Assembly: GCF_003364215.1 (NCBI RefSeq)
Contig: NZ_NXLU01000006.1
Location: forward strand, 1-64,000
Source: Helicobacter cholecystus
GTDB taxonomy: Bacteria > Campylobacterota > Campylobacteria > Campylobacterales > Helicobacteraceae
Direction of reading: 5' to 3'
Length of the DNA stretch: 64,000 nucleotides
Position numbers and translations under genes: made by a program. The first letter of the stretch is position 1; every line of letters begins with the position of its first letter. This document shows positions 48,352 through 57,638 of the stretch, one piece after another. The notes under the pieces are model-generated. The model had not been told where the DNA came from. It saw only the letters and a program-made list of their open reading frames with translations, and made no database searches.

Positions 48352-49662
48352 ATGAGTTTATTCAAATCCACATTGCCTTTGAGTCTAATTTCTGCTCTTA
48401 GATTCTTAGGTTTATTTTTAGTTATTCCAACAATTGCAGTTTATGTCAATTCACTTGGAGCCACACCCCTAATGATTGGGCTTGCAGTAGGAGGATATGC
48501 ACTCACACAAATTATCTTCCAAACTCCTTTTGGTATCTTGGGGGATAAATTTGATAAAAGAGCCATTATTGCCTTTGGATTGATTGTATTTGTCATTGGA
48601 TCTTTAATTTGTGCGATGAGTGAAACTATCTACTGGCTCGTTGCTGGGAGGTTGATTCAAGGAATGGGTGCAATTAGCTCTTTAATTAGTGCACTCATTT
48701 CTGATCTTACACCAGAAGAACATCGCACAAAAGCTATGGCAATAATGGGAGGTGCAATTTCTATAAGTTTTTTACTTTCAATGCTTATTGGTCCTCTTAT
48801 TGGGGGAAGTTTTGGGCTAAATGTCCTTTTTTATATTGCAGCCCTCTGCTCTTTGCTCTCTTTACTCATTTTACTTTTTAAGGTTCCAAAATCTTCCAAA
48901 ATTACCTACTCTTACCTATCAGATACACATTTAAAACACTATCTTAAAGATAAAAATTTATGGATGATGTATATGAGTTCATTTCTGCAAAAAGCTCTTG
49001 CAAATTTGGCTTTTGTCATTATCCCGCTTGTGCTTCATAAAGATTTTGCAATCTCTGAGAGCGATTTATGGAAATTTTACGCACCTGCTGGAATAATAGG
49101 GATTTTAGCAATGGCTCCTGCAAGTATTTTTGCAGAAAAATATGGACACTATAAAAATGTGATGATTGCTGGAATTATTGCTTTTATTTTCTGTTTTGTA
49201 CTCTTTTTCTACTCAGATTACATCCAATCTCTTTGGCTTTTTGTGATTGGAATCATTGTATTTTTCATTGGATTTGATATTCACGAACCGATTATGCAAT
49301 CTTTAGCAAGCAAATATCCTAGGGCTTCTCAAAGAAGCTCTGCACTTGGATTATTTACTACTTTTGGATTCTTAGGTTCATTTATGGGGGCAGTTTTAGG
49401 GGGGGTACTTTATAATTATATTGGAATTTTTTGGCTCTCCTTACTTATAGCACTCATCTCTTGTCTTTGGATTCTTGCTCTAGGTCTAGGATTAAAAAAT
49501 CCTAAAAAATGCAAAACACTCTTCTTAAAAGGGATTAAAGATTTAAATAAGGCTTCAAGATTTAATGGAATAGAGGATCTTTATTTAGCAGGAGATACAC
49601 TCTGTATCAAATATGATCCACAGATTATCAATGAAGAGGCCATTAAGGAGAAATTTAAATGA
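48352..49662 (+). CDS. Major facilitator superfamily transporter
   Basis: A 436-residue inner-membrane protein with about twelve helices. The loop 2-3 motif GDKFDKRAIIAFG and VAGRLIQGMGAISSLISALISDLTPEEHRTKAMA-like sequence mark a drug-efflux-type MFS porter. After the last helix (about 365-383) there is a soluble tail of about 50 residues. The substrate is unknown. Its stop overlaps the ATG of ttcA by 4 nt, so the two genes are co-transcribed. Confidence 0.88.
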   Translation: MSLFKSTLPLSLISALRFLGLFLVIPTIAVYVNSLGATPLMIGLAVGGYALTQIIFQTPFGILGDKFDKRAIIAFGLIVFVIGSLICAMSETIYWLVAGRLIQGMGAISSLISALISDLTPEEHRTKAMAIMGGAISISFLLSMLIGPLIGGSFGLNVLFYIAALCSLLSLLILLFKVPKSSKITYSYLSDTHLKHYLKDKNLWMMYMSSFLQKALANLAFVIIPLVLHKDFAISESDLWKFYAPAGIIGILAMAPASIFAEKYGHYKNVMIAGIIAFIFCFVLFFYSDYIQSLWLFVIGIIVFFIGFDIHEPIMQSLASKYPRASQRSSALGLFTTFGFLGSFMGAVLGGVLYNYIGIFWLSLLIALISCLWILALGLGLKNPKKCKTLFLKGIKDLNKASRFNGIEDLYLAGDTLCIKYDPQIINEEAIKEKFK

Positions 49663-50426
49663 CTTATGAAATCAGTAAAAAAATCTTAAGCACTGTTGGA
49701 CGAACAAATGCGGCTTACAATCTGATTAAAGAGGGAGACCGAGTTCTTTTGGGATTAAGCGGTGGAAAAGATTCTATTCTTTTGGCTTGTTTGCTTGAAA
49801 GAATGAAACGTCATGCCCCTTTTAAGTTTGAATACCTTGCAATGACTGTCCATTATGGTATGGGGGAAGATTATACCTGGCTAGAGAATCTCTGCAAAGA
49901 ACAAGGAATCAATCATCAAGTCTATTACACTACTATTATGGATACGATTGTGGAAAAAAGACGTGAAGGAAGTTCATATTGTAGTTTCTGCTCTAGGATG
50001 CGTCGAGGAGCACTTTATACTCAAGCACTTGAACTCAACTATAACAAAGTTGCAATTGCTCATCATCTTGATGATGCGGCAGAAAGTTTTTTTATGAATC
50101 TTACTTATAATGGAGCTTTAAGAAGTATGGCACCCATTTACAAAGCAGAAAATGGACTCTATGTCATTCGTCCTCTTATTCATGTGCGTGAGCGACAAAC
50201 AAGAGATTTTGTTCTCTCTCAAAATGTTCCCACAGCTCCAGCTTGCACCTGCCCTGCACGTCGACCAGGATCAGATAAACCGCCTATTGCAAGAGAGGCA
50301 ACAAAAAATTTCCTTGCGGAACTTGAAAAAGAAAATCCAAATTTCTTTGTCTCTCTTAAAAATGCCTTCAGCAATATCCATGCCAATAGCTTTAGTGACC
50401 CTATTTTCCTAGATAAGCAAAATTAA
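49659..50426 (+). CDS. ttcA: tRNA 2-thiocytidine-32 biosynthesis protein TtcA
   Basis: A 255-residue PP-loop ATPase. The nucleotide motif LLGLSGGKDSILL is near residues 30-42. Cysteines expected for the 4Fe-4S cluster are in SYCSFCSRMRRGAL and in a third position near ACTCPARRPGSDKP. HHLDDAAESFFMNL is typical. It thiolates cytidine 32 in certain tRNAs. It is coupled to the MFS gene and followed by the leftward tRNA cluster. Confidence 0.9.
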   Translation: MTYEISKKILSTVGRTNAAYNLIKEGDRVLLGLSGGKDSILLACLLERMKRHAPFKFEYLAMTVHYGMGEDYTWLENLCKEQGINHQVYYTTIMDTIVEKRREGSSYCSFCSRMRRGALYTQALELNYNKVAIAHHLDDAAESFFMNLTYNGALRSMAPIYKAENGLYVIRPLIHVRERQTRDFVLSQNVPTAPACTCPARRPGSDKPPIAREATKNFLAELEKENPNFFVSLKNAFSNIHANSFSDPIFLDKQN

Positions 50427-50468
50427 AAAAGAGAAATCAAAAACTCTAAGAGAGTAAACAGAGGATTA

Positions 50469-50556
50469 TGGCCGGGAGAGAGGGATTCGAACCCCCGGAG
50501 GTGTGACCCTCAACGGTTTTCAAGACCGCCGCTTTCGACCACTCAGCCATCTCCCG
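50469..50556 (-). tRNA. tRNA-Ser (UGA)
   Basis: Minus strand. The acceptor stem CGGGAGA pairs with TCTCCCG; the discriminator is G, with encoded CCA (50471-50469). Anticodon loop CTTGAAA gives UGA. A long variable arm and GGTTCGAATCC T loop confirm a class II serine tRNA. Last of four tRNAs in one transcript. Confidence 0.96.
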
Positions 50557-50570
50557 ATAAAAACTAAATA

Positions 50571-50645
50571 TGGAGGCGACACTCGGATTCGAACCGAGGA
50601 ATCAAGGCTTTGCAGGCCCATGCCTTACCACTTGGCTATGTCGCC
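50571..50645 (-). tRNA. tRNA-Cys (GCA)
   Basis: Minus strand. Acceptor GGCGACA pairs with TGTCGCC, discriminator T, encoded CCA. Anticodon stem-loop CCTGCAAAG gives GCA. T loop GGTTCGAATCC. Confidence 0.96.
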
Positions 50646-50654
50646 ACACTAAAA

Positions 50655-50741
50655 TGGTGCCCGAAGCCGGACTTGAACCGGCACGAACGCAATGTTCGAG
50701 GGATTTTAAGTCCCTTGTGTCTACCATTCCACCACCCGGGC
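50655..50741 (-). tRNA. tRNA-Leu (UAA)
   Basis: Minus strand. Acceptor GCCCGGG with TTCGGGC (one mismatch-type pair), discriminator A, encoded CCA. Anticodon loop ACTTAAAAT gives UAA. A long variable arm and GGTTCAAGTCC T loop fit leucine. Confidence 0.95.
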
Positions 50742-50785
50742 TTCTAAGCACATTTAATATTGTATCAAAGAGCTTATTTTTAAAA

Positions 50786-50860
50786 TGGAGCGGGAAACGA
50801 GGATCGAACTCGCGGCCCCAACCTTGGCAAGGTTGTGCTCTACCACTGAGCTATTCCCGC
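50786..50860 (-). tRNA. tRNA-Gly (GCC)
   Basis: Minus strand. Acceptor GCGGGAA pairs with TTCCCGC, discriminator T, encoded CCA. Anticodon loop CTTGCCAAG gives GCC. First tRNA of the transcript. Confidence 0.96.
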
Positions 50861-50875
50861 AATTATGAGGTTGAG

Positions 50876-50904
50876 ATTTTAGCAAGGTTTTTATAAAAAA
50901 TCAA
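50876..50904 (-). promoter_or_regulatory. Promoter of the four-tRNA operon
   Basis: On the minus strand TTGATT (50904-50899), a 17-nt spacer ending in TGC, then TAAAAT (50881-50876). It lies 16 nt upstream of the tRNA-Gly 5' end. The complete -35, extended -10 layout is the best vegetative promoter in the window. Confidence 0.7.
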
Positions 50905-50999
50905 GAGTTTTAGAAAAAACACTGCTTAGTTTATCCTCATTCTAATCAATATAAAATAAATTCCCATTAATCTTAATTATCTAAATTTAAGTAAAATTT

Positions 51000-51030
51000 T
51001 ATGATATTTCTTTTCTTAAGAAATATCATA
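51000..51030. repeat. Perfect 13-bp AT-rich inverted repeat
   Basis: TATGATATTTCTT (51000-51012) and its exact complement (51018-51030) flank TTCTT. It resembles in length and AT content the repeats at 14625 and 23590, but the sequences differ. Confidence 0.7.
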
Positions 51031-51102
51031 GAGCCTTAATAAGGGTTGATTATTCTACTAAGATTAATCTTATTGAATATTTTCTTTAATCTTTATAACT
51101 TA

Positions 51103-51136
51103 GACTATCTCTCTTTCCTTCCCTTGGAGGATAGTC
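51103..51136 (+). other. Stem-loop in the leader of the dapC-like operon
   Basis: GACTATC (51103-51109) pairs with GATAGTC (51130-51136) around a pyrimidine-rich loop. GGGGCTC and a T6 run at 51151-51156 follow. It could be a leader hairpin or a small terminator. No known riboswitch is recognised. Confidence 0.35.
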
Positions 51137-51211
51137 GGGGCTCTATTGCTTTTTTCATTATAAAATAACATTTAATTTTGCTTGATAACCATCTTTATAA
51201 GAAGGAAAACC

Positions 51212-52336
51212 GTGTTAACACAATTTCAAACCTATCCTTTTGAGAAATTAAATAAATTGCTTGAAAATATTACCCCTCTAACCCAAGAAATCATTAATCT
51301 CACCATTGGTGAACCCAGGTTTCAAACCCCTATACAAATCCAAAATGCCCTTAAAGCCCATACCTCTCTTTTGCAAAAATATCCTAAAAGTAAAGGTGAA
51401 GATTATCTCAAAGAAGCTCAACTGCACTTTATCCAAAAACGCTTTGCCCTCTCACTTACCCCAAGTCAAATTATTCCAACTTTTGGTACAAGAGAAGTGC
51501 TTTTCAATTTCCCTCAATTTTTACTTTTTGGAGAGAAAAATCCTTGTATGGCATATCCCAATCCTTTTTATCAAATTTATGAAGGCTCAGCTCTTGCCTG
51601 CAGGGCTAAAGTCTTTTTGATGCCACTTAGAGAAAGCAACCACTTCAAACCCTCTTTAAATAAAGAACAACTTCAAAAGGTTCAACTTGTTATCCTTAAC
51701 TCCCCCAACAATCCTACAGGTGCAACACTCTCTCTTGATGAGTTAAGAGAATGGGTAAGATTGGCTCTAGAATATAATTTTGTTATCCTAAGCGATGAAT
51801 GCTACAGTGAAATTTATGAAAACACTCCACCTCATAGTATTTTGCAAGCCTGTATTGCAGAAGGAAATATAAATTTTAAAAATATTTTAGCACTCAATTC
51901 CATCTCTAAACGCTCTTGTGCTCCTGGATTAAGGAGTGGGCTAATTGCTGGAGATGAAGAAATACTTAAGCACTATGGACTTTATCGCACCTATTGTGGA
52001 TGTGCTATTCCCCTCCCCTTACAAGAGGCTTCTAGGGTAGCTTGGAATCTTAGCAGTGAAAACACTCGTCAAATCTATGCAAAAAATCTTAAAATTGCAA
52101 GAGAAGTTTTTGATGACACCTTCATTTCTCCTTATAGCTTTTACATCTGGCTAAAAGTAGGTGATGAGTTAGAGTTTTGTAAAACTCTCTATCACAAGGA
52201 AGGAATTATGCTCTTGCCTGGGAGTTTCTTAGGTTCGGAGGGTGAAGGCAGTGGCTTTGTAAGAATTGCTCTAGTATATGAAGAGAATATCATCAAAAAA
52301 GCATTAAGCACAATAAAAACATATTTAAAAAGGTAG
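51212..52336 (+). CDS. dapC: Class I/II aminotransferase, succinyldiaminopimelate transaminase-like
   Basis: A 374-residue PLP-dependent aminotransferase. The PLP lysine is in LNSISKRSCAPGLRSGLIAG, as in DapC-type enzymes; LTIGEPRFQTP, LNSPNNPTGATL and LSDECYSEIYE are class I motifs. I take the GTG at 51212 because GAAGGA lies 5 nt upstream; an in-frame TTG at 51182 has no ribosome site. A DapC role in diaminopimelate synthesis fits the murC neighbour (5 nt downstream) and the asd and dapF genes, but the substrate is inferred. Confidence 0.82.
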   Translation: MLTQFQTYPFEKLNKLLENITPLTQEIINLTIGEPRFQTPIQIQNALKAHTSLLQKYPKSKGEDYLKEAQLHFIQKRFALSLTPSQIIPTFGTREVLFNFPQFLLFGEKNPCMAYPNPFYQIYEGSALACRAKVFLMPLRESNHFKPSLNKEQLQKVQLVILNSPNNPTGATLSLDELREWVRLALEYNFVILSDECYSEIYENTPPHSILQACIAEGNINFKNILALNSISKRSCAPGLRSGLIAGDEEILKHYGLYRTYCGCAIPLPLQEASRVAWNLSSENTRQIYAKNLKIAREVFDDTFISPYSFYIWLKVGDELEFCKTLYHKEGIMLLPGSFLGSEGEGSGFVRIALVYEENIIKKALSTIKTYLKR

Positions 52337-52341
52337 GATAA

Positions 52342-53649
52342 ATGAAAGTGCATTTTATTGGTATTGGCGGGATTGGAATCTCAGGACTTGCACGTTATTT
52401 GAAATCTCAGGGTGTGCAAATTAGTGGGTCAGATATTGCTACAAATAAAAATGTTAAAAAACTCCAAAAAGATGGAGCAAAGATTACAATCCCTCATACA
52501 AAAGATGCCATAGATGCACAAGATTTAATCATCCACTCTGCAATTATCAAGCCTGATAATATCGAAATCATAGAAGCAAAAAAACAAAATATTCCTATTC
52601 TTTCTAGAAAAGATGCATTGGAGAAAATCCTACAAGATAAAAGAGTATTTAGTGTTTGTGGAGCCCATGGAAAAAGCACGACCACAGCCATTTTAAGTAG
52701 TATTCTTCCACATTTTGGAGCAATTATTGGGGCTGAGAGTAAGGAGTTTGATTGTAATGTACGAGAAGTTCCAAGTCAAAGTCTTATTTTTGAAGCAGAC
52801 GAGAGTGATAAAAGCTTTTTAAACTCCAATCCATATTGTGCAATTGTCACTAATACAGAGCCTGAACATATGGAGAACTACAACCATAATTTAGATGAAT
52901 TTTATGGATGCTATAAGGATTTTTTATTTAAAGCTAAAAAGCGTGTGATTAATATGGATGACCCCTTTCTTTCCAAACTTGACATTGAGGCTATTCGCCT
53001 TTATCCCCAACGCGATATTACAAATATTAATTATTTTCTTAGAGATGATCATCCCTACACACGCTTTTGCCTCAAAGATTTTGGAGAATTTGAGGTATGG
53101 GGATTTGGGGAACATACAGCACTCAATGCCTCATTAGCAATTTTAGCCTCACTTGATGAGCTTCCACTCCAAAATATTAAAAATAATCTTAAAAATTATA
53201 AAGGAATTAAAAAACGTTTTGATATTGTAAGCAAAAGTCCTTGCATTATTATTGATGATTATGCTCATCACCCCACAGAAATTAAAACCACCCTTCAAGC
53301 AGTTAAAATTTATACACAGGCTCATCAAAATCTTCCTGTAATTTGTATTTGGCAACCTCATAAATACTCAAGATTCCTAGATAACCAAGAAGCATTCATC
53401 CAATGTTTTAAGGGCTGTGATCGCTTGATTATTTTGCCTGTATGGAAAGCTGGAGAAAAGCATGTTGAGATTGACTTCTCCACACTCTTTTCCTCTTATA
53501 CACCTACTTTTGCCTCTCATATCCAGCAAAAAGAAGGCAAGATTTACCTCTATGAGGAAGACAAACTTCTTGAAATCCTTGATAAGGGATTAATCATTGG
53601 ATTTGGTGCTGGAGATATTACCTATCAGCTTAGAGAAAATCATGTCTAA
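52342..53649 (+). CDS. murC: UDP-N-acetylmuramate--L-alanine ligase
   Basis: A 435-residue ATP-dependent ligase that starts the peptidoglycan stem peptide. N-terminal [16 protein letters not shown] (4-19), ATP site [12 protein letters not shown] (about 107-118), [21 protein letters not shown] and [12 protein letters not shown]. It is slightly shorter than the enterobacterial enzyme (about 490). It follows the dapC-like gene by 5 nt and overlaps mutS2 by 8 nt. Confidence 0.96.
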   Translation: MKVHFIGIGGIGISGLARYLKSQGVQISGSDIATNKNVKKLQKDGAKITIPHTKDAIDAQDLIIHSAIIKPDNIEIIEAKKQNIPILSRKDALEKILQDKRVFSVCGAHGKSTTTAILSSILPHFGAIIGAESKEFDCNVREVPSQSLIFEADESDKSFLNSNPYCAIVTNTEPEHMENYNHNLDEFYGCYKDFLFKAKKRVINMDDPFLSKLDIEAIRLYPQRDITNINYFLRDDHPYTRFCLKDFGEFEVWGFGEHTALNASLAILASLDELPLQNIKNNLKNYKGIKKRFDIVSKSPCIIIDDYAHHPTEIKTTLQAVKIYTQAHQNLPVICIWQPHKYSRFLDNQEAFIQCFKGCDRLIILPVWKAGEKHVEIDFSTLFSSYTPTFASHIQQKEGKIYLYEEDKLLEILDKGLIIGFGAGDITYQLRENHV

Positions 53650-55864
53650 AGTCCAATCCCTAGCTAAAAAACTTGATCTCAATGAATTTCTTCATTCTTT
53701 CAGTAGTTTTTTCGCCAGAGAAAAAAGTATTGCATTTGAGGGAGACTATAAAATTTACTCTCAACTCCTTAAAGATTTAGAACCCCTCACCCTCCCTACT
53801 CCTCCTAAAATTAAAAATTTAGATACTCAACTTTTACATTTACAAAAAAATGGGGTTTTACACTTAGAGGATATTTTTGAATTTGGAAAAATCCTTCTTT
53901 TTTTCCATGCAATTAAAACTCTCAACTCACTTCCTAAGATAGGGGTTTTTAGGGAGTGGATAGATAAAATCAATCTTCCTAGCAATCTTGTTAAAATAGC
54001 GAGATTTTTTCAAGAGGATGGAGAGATTAAAGAGGGAATTTTTCCTGAACTTGACCAAATCAAATCTTCTCTTAATTCTATCCAATCTCAAATTAAATCC
54101 TCTCTTAGCTCCACTCTTTCTCAAACCTCTCTTGCCCCTTATTTAGTCGATAAACAGGTGCATCTCATCAATAATAGTGAATGTCTTTTACTCAAAGCAG
54201 GGTTTAATCACTTCATCAAAGGAATGATTCTCTCTCGTTCTGGAAATGGATTTTTTTACCTCTGCCCTGAGAGTATTCTTAAACTCAAAGAAAAAGAGAG
54301 TAATCTTAAAGATCTTTATCAAACCCAAATTTACTCAATTTGTAAAGAATTAAGCAAAGAATTAAGCAAAGAATTGGTATTTTTAAAATTTATCAATAAA
54401 GCCTTTGATCAGCTTGATCATCTGTATGCAAGAATTCTGTTTGCAAGAGAAAAAAATTTAGAATTTGTCTTTAAGCATCATGGTTCAGAAATCATTCTTA
54501 AAGATTATGCTCATCCTAATCTCAAAAATCCAAAACTCCTCAACTTGGAGTTTAAAAAAAACCTTTTAATGATTACAGGGGTGAATGCTGGGGGAAAAAC
54601 AATGCTTTTAAAATCCGTCCTCGCAAGCGTATTCCTCACCCAATACCTTCTCCCTCAAAAAATTAATGCATCACATTCTAGGATTGGAAGTTTTAAGCAT
54701 ATTGATGCCATTATCTCTGATCCGCAAAGCAGTAAAGATGATATCTCCACCTTTGCAGGAAGAATGCTTGAAATCTCTTCTCTTCTTAATACCCCATCAC
54801 TGCTTTTAGCCATTGATGAAATTGAATTAGGGACAGATGCTGATGAGGCCTCAAGCTTATATAAAGAAATTTTAGAGCACTTTTTAAATAAGGGAGCAAA
54901 GATTATCATCACCACACATCACAAACGTCTAGCCTCTCTTATGGCCTCTCATCCTCAAACAGAGCTTTATGCAGCACTTTTTGATGAAAAAAATCAAATT
55001 CCTACTTTTTGCTTTCTTAAAGGCAGTATTGGCAAAAGCTATGCTTTTGAAACAGCTCTGCGTTACCACATTCCCCCTTCTTTGATTCAAAAAGCAAGGG
55101 AGCATTATGGAGAAGATAAGCAAAAACTTAATACCCTTATAGAAAAATCCACAATCTTAGAACTTGAACTTCATGAAGAAAAAAGAAAACTTCAAGAACA
55201 AAATCAAAAGATACATAAGAAATACATTGAACTTCAAGAGCAAATTACAAACAATGCTCAAGAGCTTCAAAAACAAAAACACCAATTAGAACAAATCTAC
55301 CAAGAAGCCTTAAAAGAACTTAAAAAAGAAGCTAAAACCCTAAGTGCAATGCATCAAAATATGAATAAATCCAACTCCATTCTCAAACAAGCACATACCC
55401 CCCTAATCCAGCAAACCCAAATTCCAAAAGAGTTTAAAATAGGAGATCGGATTCGCTACGGTAAGAGTCGCGGAGTAATCAAGGGAAAAAGTGGCTCACT
55501 CTATCTTATAGAATGCGATGATGGTTTTAAGCTTAAAGTGCAGGCTCATATGCTTCAGGCCTGTAGTGCATCTAATACGCCACTTCCAAGCCCTAAAAGC
55601 AAAACTACTCTTCCAAAAAACCCTGTAGGAATCAGCTTAGACTTGCATGGATTGAGAGCAGAGGAAGCATTACAAAAGGCCGATAAATTCATTTCTGATT
55701 GTTTGCTTGCAGGATATGATGAAGTTGTAATCTATCATGGAATTGGAGGTGGAATCCTCTCTAAAGTGATTAAAGACTTTCTCTCTACACATCCAAAAAT
55801 TGTAAGCTTTGATGATGCTCCCCCTCAAATGGGAGGATTTGGAGCAAAAATTATAAAACTCTAA
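53642..55864 (+). CDS. mutS2: Endonuclease MutS2
   Basis: A 740-residue MutS2. Order: helical core, ABC-type ATPase with Walker [16 protein letters not shown] (about 315-329) and [19 protein letters not shown], a long coiled coil (about 490-590), a KOW-like stretch and a C-terminal Smr domain ([33 protein letters not shown]). In H. pylori MutS2 suppresses recombination and repairs oxidative damage; others use it in ribosome rescue. I use the ATG at 53642; the frame is open earlier, inside murC. A 12-bp tandem repeat lies at 54344-54375. Confidence 0.94.
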   Translation: MSKVQSLAKKLDLNEFLHSFSSFFAREKSIAFEGDYKIYSQLLKDLEPLTLPTPPKIKNLDTQLLHLQKNGVLHLEDIFEFGKILLFFHAIKTLNSLPKIGVFREWIDKINLPSNLVKIARFFQEDGEIKEGIFPELDQIKSSLNSIQSQIKSSLSSTLSQTSLAPYLVDKQVHLINNSECLLLKAGFNHFIKGMILSRSGNGFFYLCPESILKLKEKESNLKDLYQTQIYSICKELSKELSKELVFLKFINKAFDQLDHLYARILFAREKNLEFVFKHHGSEIILKDYAHPNLKNPKLLNLEFKKNLLMITGVNAGGKTMLLKSVLASVFLTQYLLPQKINASHSRIGSFKHIDAIISDPQSSKDDISTFAGRMLEISSLLNTPSLLLAIDEIELGTDADEASSLYKEILEHFLNKGAKIIITTHHKRLASLMASHPQTELYAALFDEKNQIPTFCFLKGSIGKSYAFETALRYHIPPSLIQKAREHYGEDKQKLNTLIEKSTILELELHEEKRKLQEQNQKIHKKYIELQEQITNNAQELQKQKHQLEQIYQEALKELKKEAKTLSAMHQNMNKSNSILKQAHTPLIQQTQIPKEFKIGDRIRYGKSRGVIKGKSGSLYLIECDDGFKLKVQAHMLQACSASNTPLPSPKSKTTLPKNPVGISLDLHGLRAEEALQKADKFISDCLLAGYDEVVIYHGIGGGILSKVIKDFLSTHPKIVSFDDAPPQMGGFGAKIIKL
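54344..54375 (+). repeat. 12-bp tandem repeat inside mutS2
   Basis: AAAGAATTAAGC occurs twice in full and two thirds of a third time, coding for [11 protein letters not shown]. Length changes would stay in frame. Confidence 0.85.
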
Positions 55865-55869
55865 AAGGG

Positions 55870-56391
55870 TTAATATCCCGCTTCATTCAGACGCTTATAA
55901 ATATCACACCCCTTTTCATCACCCAAATCACATGCCTTTCCAAAGAACTCTTTAGTCATAGGTTTATCTTCTTGAACACCCTCTTTGTTGTAATACATTG
56001 TTCCAGCTGAATAACAACCTAAGGCCATTCCATTCTGGCAAGCAAGAATATAAAATTGTACAGCTCTTGAGAGACCTTGTCTAATCCCAACCCCTTCTTT
56101 AAGCATTTTTCCAGCAGCATTGCATGCAATTGCAACTCCGGCATTACAGGCCTGTGTGTAGTGTTTAAATGCCTTCATTGTATCTTTTTTAACAGAAAGA
56201 CCATTCTCATACATCCCCGCTACGTTGTAACACATAAAAGAATCCCCAGACATACAAGCTTGGTTATAGATCTGAAAGGCTTTATGATAATCTCCAAAAT
56301 AGTAAGCCTTAAAACCTTCATAAGGATTAACATCTTTTGAACATCCCCAAAACCCAAATACAATGGCAATAGCCATAAGCCATTTTCCCAT
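55870..56391 (-). CDS. Sel1-repeat lipoprotein, Hcp-like
   Basis: A 173-residue exported protein. The signal MGKWLMAIAIVFGFWG ends before Cys17 (FWGC), a lipobox-like site. Four Sel1-type repeats follow, each with two cysteines about 8 residues apart (ACMSGDSFMCYNVAGMYENG, ACNAGVAIACNAAGKMLKEG, ACQNGMALGCYSAGTMYY, ACDLGDEKGCDIYKRL). This matches the Helicobacter cysteine-rich (Hcp) family, whose members are secreted or periplasmic and some bind beta-lactams. Monocistronic, convergent with mutS2 (5 nt apart). Confidence 0.85.
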   Translation of the reverse strand: MGKWLMAIAIVFGFWGCSKDVNPYEGFKAYYFGDYHKAFQIYNQACMSGDSFMCYNVAGMYENGLSVKKDTMKAFKHYTQACNAGVAIACNAAGKMLKEGVGIRQGLSRAVQFYILACQNGMALGCYSAGTMYYNKEGVQEDKPMTKEFFGKACDLGDEKGCDIYKRLNEAGY

Positions 56392-56506
56392 ATTTCTTCC
56401 TTTGCATTGTAAAATTTATCCAATGTTGCTTGCATATATTTTCAGAAATATAACTATAACCTTTTTTTCCATTTCAAATCCACTAAAAATTTAAAGAAAT
56501 ATGGCG

Positions 56507-56512
56507 TATAAT
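56507..56512 (+). promoter_or_regulatory. -10 element of rplY operon
   Basis: TATAAT 36 nt before the rplY ATG, followed by AAAGGA. Confidence 0.5.
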
Positions 56513-56548
56513 TAGCTCTTTTATTTTACAAAAAAGAAAGGATAGCAA

Positions 56549-57085
56549 ATGCTAGAAGGACAAATTAGAGAGAGTATTTCAAAATCAAACGCAAAAGCGT
56601 TGAAGAATGATGGTTATCTAATTGCCAATATCTACGGAAAAGGGCAAGAAAATATCCATTGTGCATTTAAGCGCAATGATTTTATCAAGGCAGTCAAAAG
56701 TAAAACAACTTTGATTTTCCCTGTAAAAGTAGATGGAAGAGAAATTGATGTTGTTGTTCAAGAATATCAAAAAGATCCTATCACTAATGATCTTTTGCAT
56801 GTTGATTTAATGATGGCTCAAAAGGGTGTTGTTGCAAAATACAAAATTCCTGTAAAAACTCATGGGAGTGCAAAAGGTCTTAAAAATAAAGGTGTTTTAA
56901 TGATCTCTAAAAAAAGAGTAGCTGTTGAAGCTGCGCCTGAAAATCTTCCTAACTTCTATGATCTAGATGTAACAGATCTTGATACTGGTGATGCAATCCT
57001 GATTAGAGATTTACCTGCCCATAATGGTGTAAAAATCATTGAAAAAGATTCTGTTGCCGTTGTTGGTGTAATTAAAGCCAAATAA
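56549..57085 (+). CDS. rplY: 50S ribosomal protein L25/Ctc
   Basis: A 178-residue Ctc-type L25 binding 5S rRNA. The N-terminal L25 domain is marked by [30 protein letters not shown] and [18 protein letters not shown]; a TL5-type C-terminal domain (about 95-178) contains [11 protein letters not shown] and [12 protein letters not shown]. It begins the rplY-pth-lptG operon, same order as in H. pylori. AAAGGA precedes the ATG. Confidence 0.95.
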   Translation: MLEGQIRESISKSNAKALKNDGYLIANIYGKGQENIHCAFKRNDFIKAVKSKTTLIFPVKVDGREIDVVVQEYQKDPITNDLLHVDLMMAQKGVVAKYKIPVKTHGSAKGLKNKGVLMISKKRVAVEAAPENLPNFYDLDVTDLDTGDAILIRDLPAHNGVKIIEKDSVAVVGVIKAK

Positions 57086-57086
57086 T

Positions 57087-57638
57087 ATGCAACCTCTTCT
57101 TATTGTCGGACTGGGGAATCCTGGCCGACAATATACAAATAATCGTCATAATATAGGTTTTATGGTTTTAGACAACCTAGCCTCAAATTTTTCTCTTATT
57201 TTTAAAGAGGATAAAAATTTTAAATCCCTTATTGCAAAAAACCCAAATTTTATCCTTTGCAAACCTGCCACTTTTATGAATTGCTCTGGTGAAGCAGTGC
57301 AAATGATTAAAAATTATTTTAAGGTCCAAACATTTTTTGTCGTGCATGATGATTTAGATTTAGCATCAGGAGAATTACGCTTTAAATTTGGGGGAGGAAA
57401 TGGTGGACATAATGGATTAAAATCTATCGATAGACTTTGTGGAAATGAATACTATCGTGCCAGATGTGGAATTGGACGGCCTGAAAAAAAAGAAGATGTT
57501 GCCTCTTATGTGCTGAGTGATTTTACCTCTTCTCCTACGGAGCTTATTTCCTCTTGTACTCAAGCCCTGCAAGAATTTCTGACTTCAAAAGATCTTATAC
57601 TCTTGCAAAATAAATATACCCACAAAGTCAAAATATGA
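57087..57638 (+). CDS. pth: Peptidyl-tRNA hydrolase
   Basis: A 183-residue hydrolase that recycles peptidyl-tRNA. LIVGLGNPGRQYTNNRHNIGF at the N-terminus contains the catalytic His21; KPATFMNCSGEAV and VHDDLDLASGELRFKFGGGNGGHNGLKSI are the other family motifs. One nt separates it from rplY and it overlaps the next gene by 4 nt. Confidence 0.96.
   Translation: MQPLLIVGLGNPGRQYTNNRHNIGFMVLDNLASNFSLIFKEDKNFKSLIAKNPNFILCKPATFMNCSGEAVQMIKNYFKVQTFFVVHDDLDLASGELRFKFGGGNGGHNGLKSIDRLCGNEYYRARCGIGRPEKKEDVASYVLSDFTSSPTELISSCTQALQEFLTSKDLILLQNKYTHKVKI

Larger units (their letters stand above)
50861..51211. other. Gene-free stretch between tRNA cluster and dapC-like gene
   Basis: About 350 nt. It holds the tRNA promoter, a perfect 13-bp AT-rich inverted repeat (51000-51030), a 10-bp palindrome AGATTAATCT (51061-51070), and a 7-bp stem (51103-51136) just upstream of the aminotransferase gene. 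Confidence 0.5.

Noticed and set aside
49399-49405. G7 run in the MFS gene
   Set aside because: Short, in a conserved glycine-rich helix, with the frame intact on both sides.
50570-50896. Plus-strand frame of 108 residues across the tRNA cluster
   Set aside because: It is an artefact of reading antisense through three tRNA genes; the peptide is the familiar mistranslation seen at tRNA loci.
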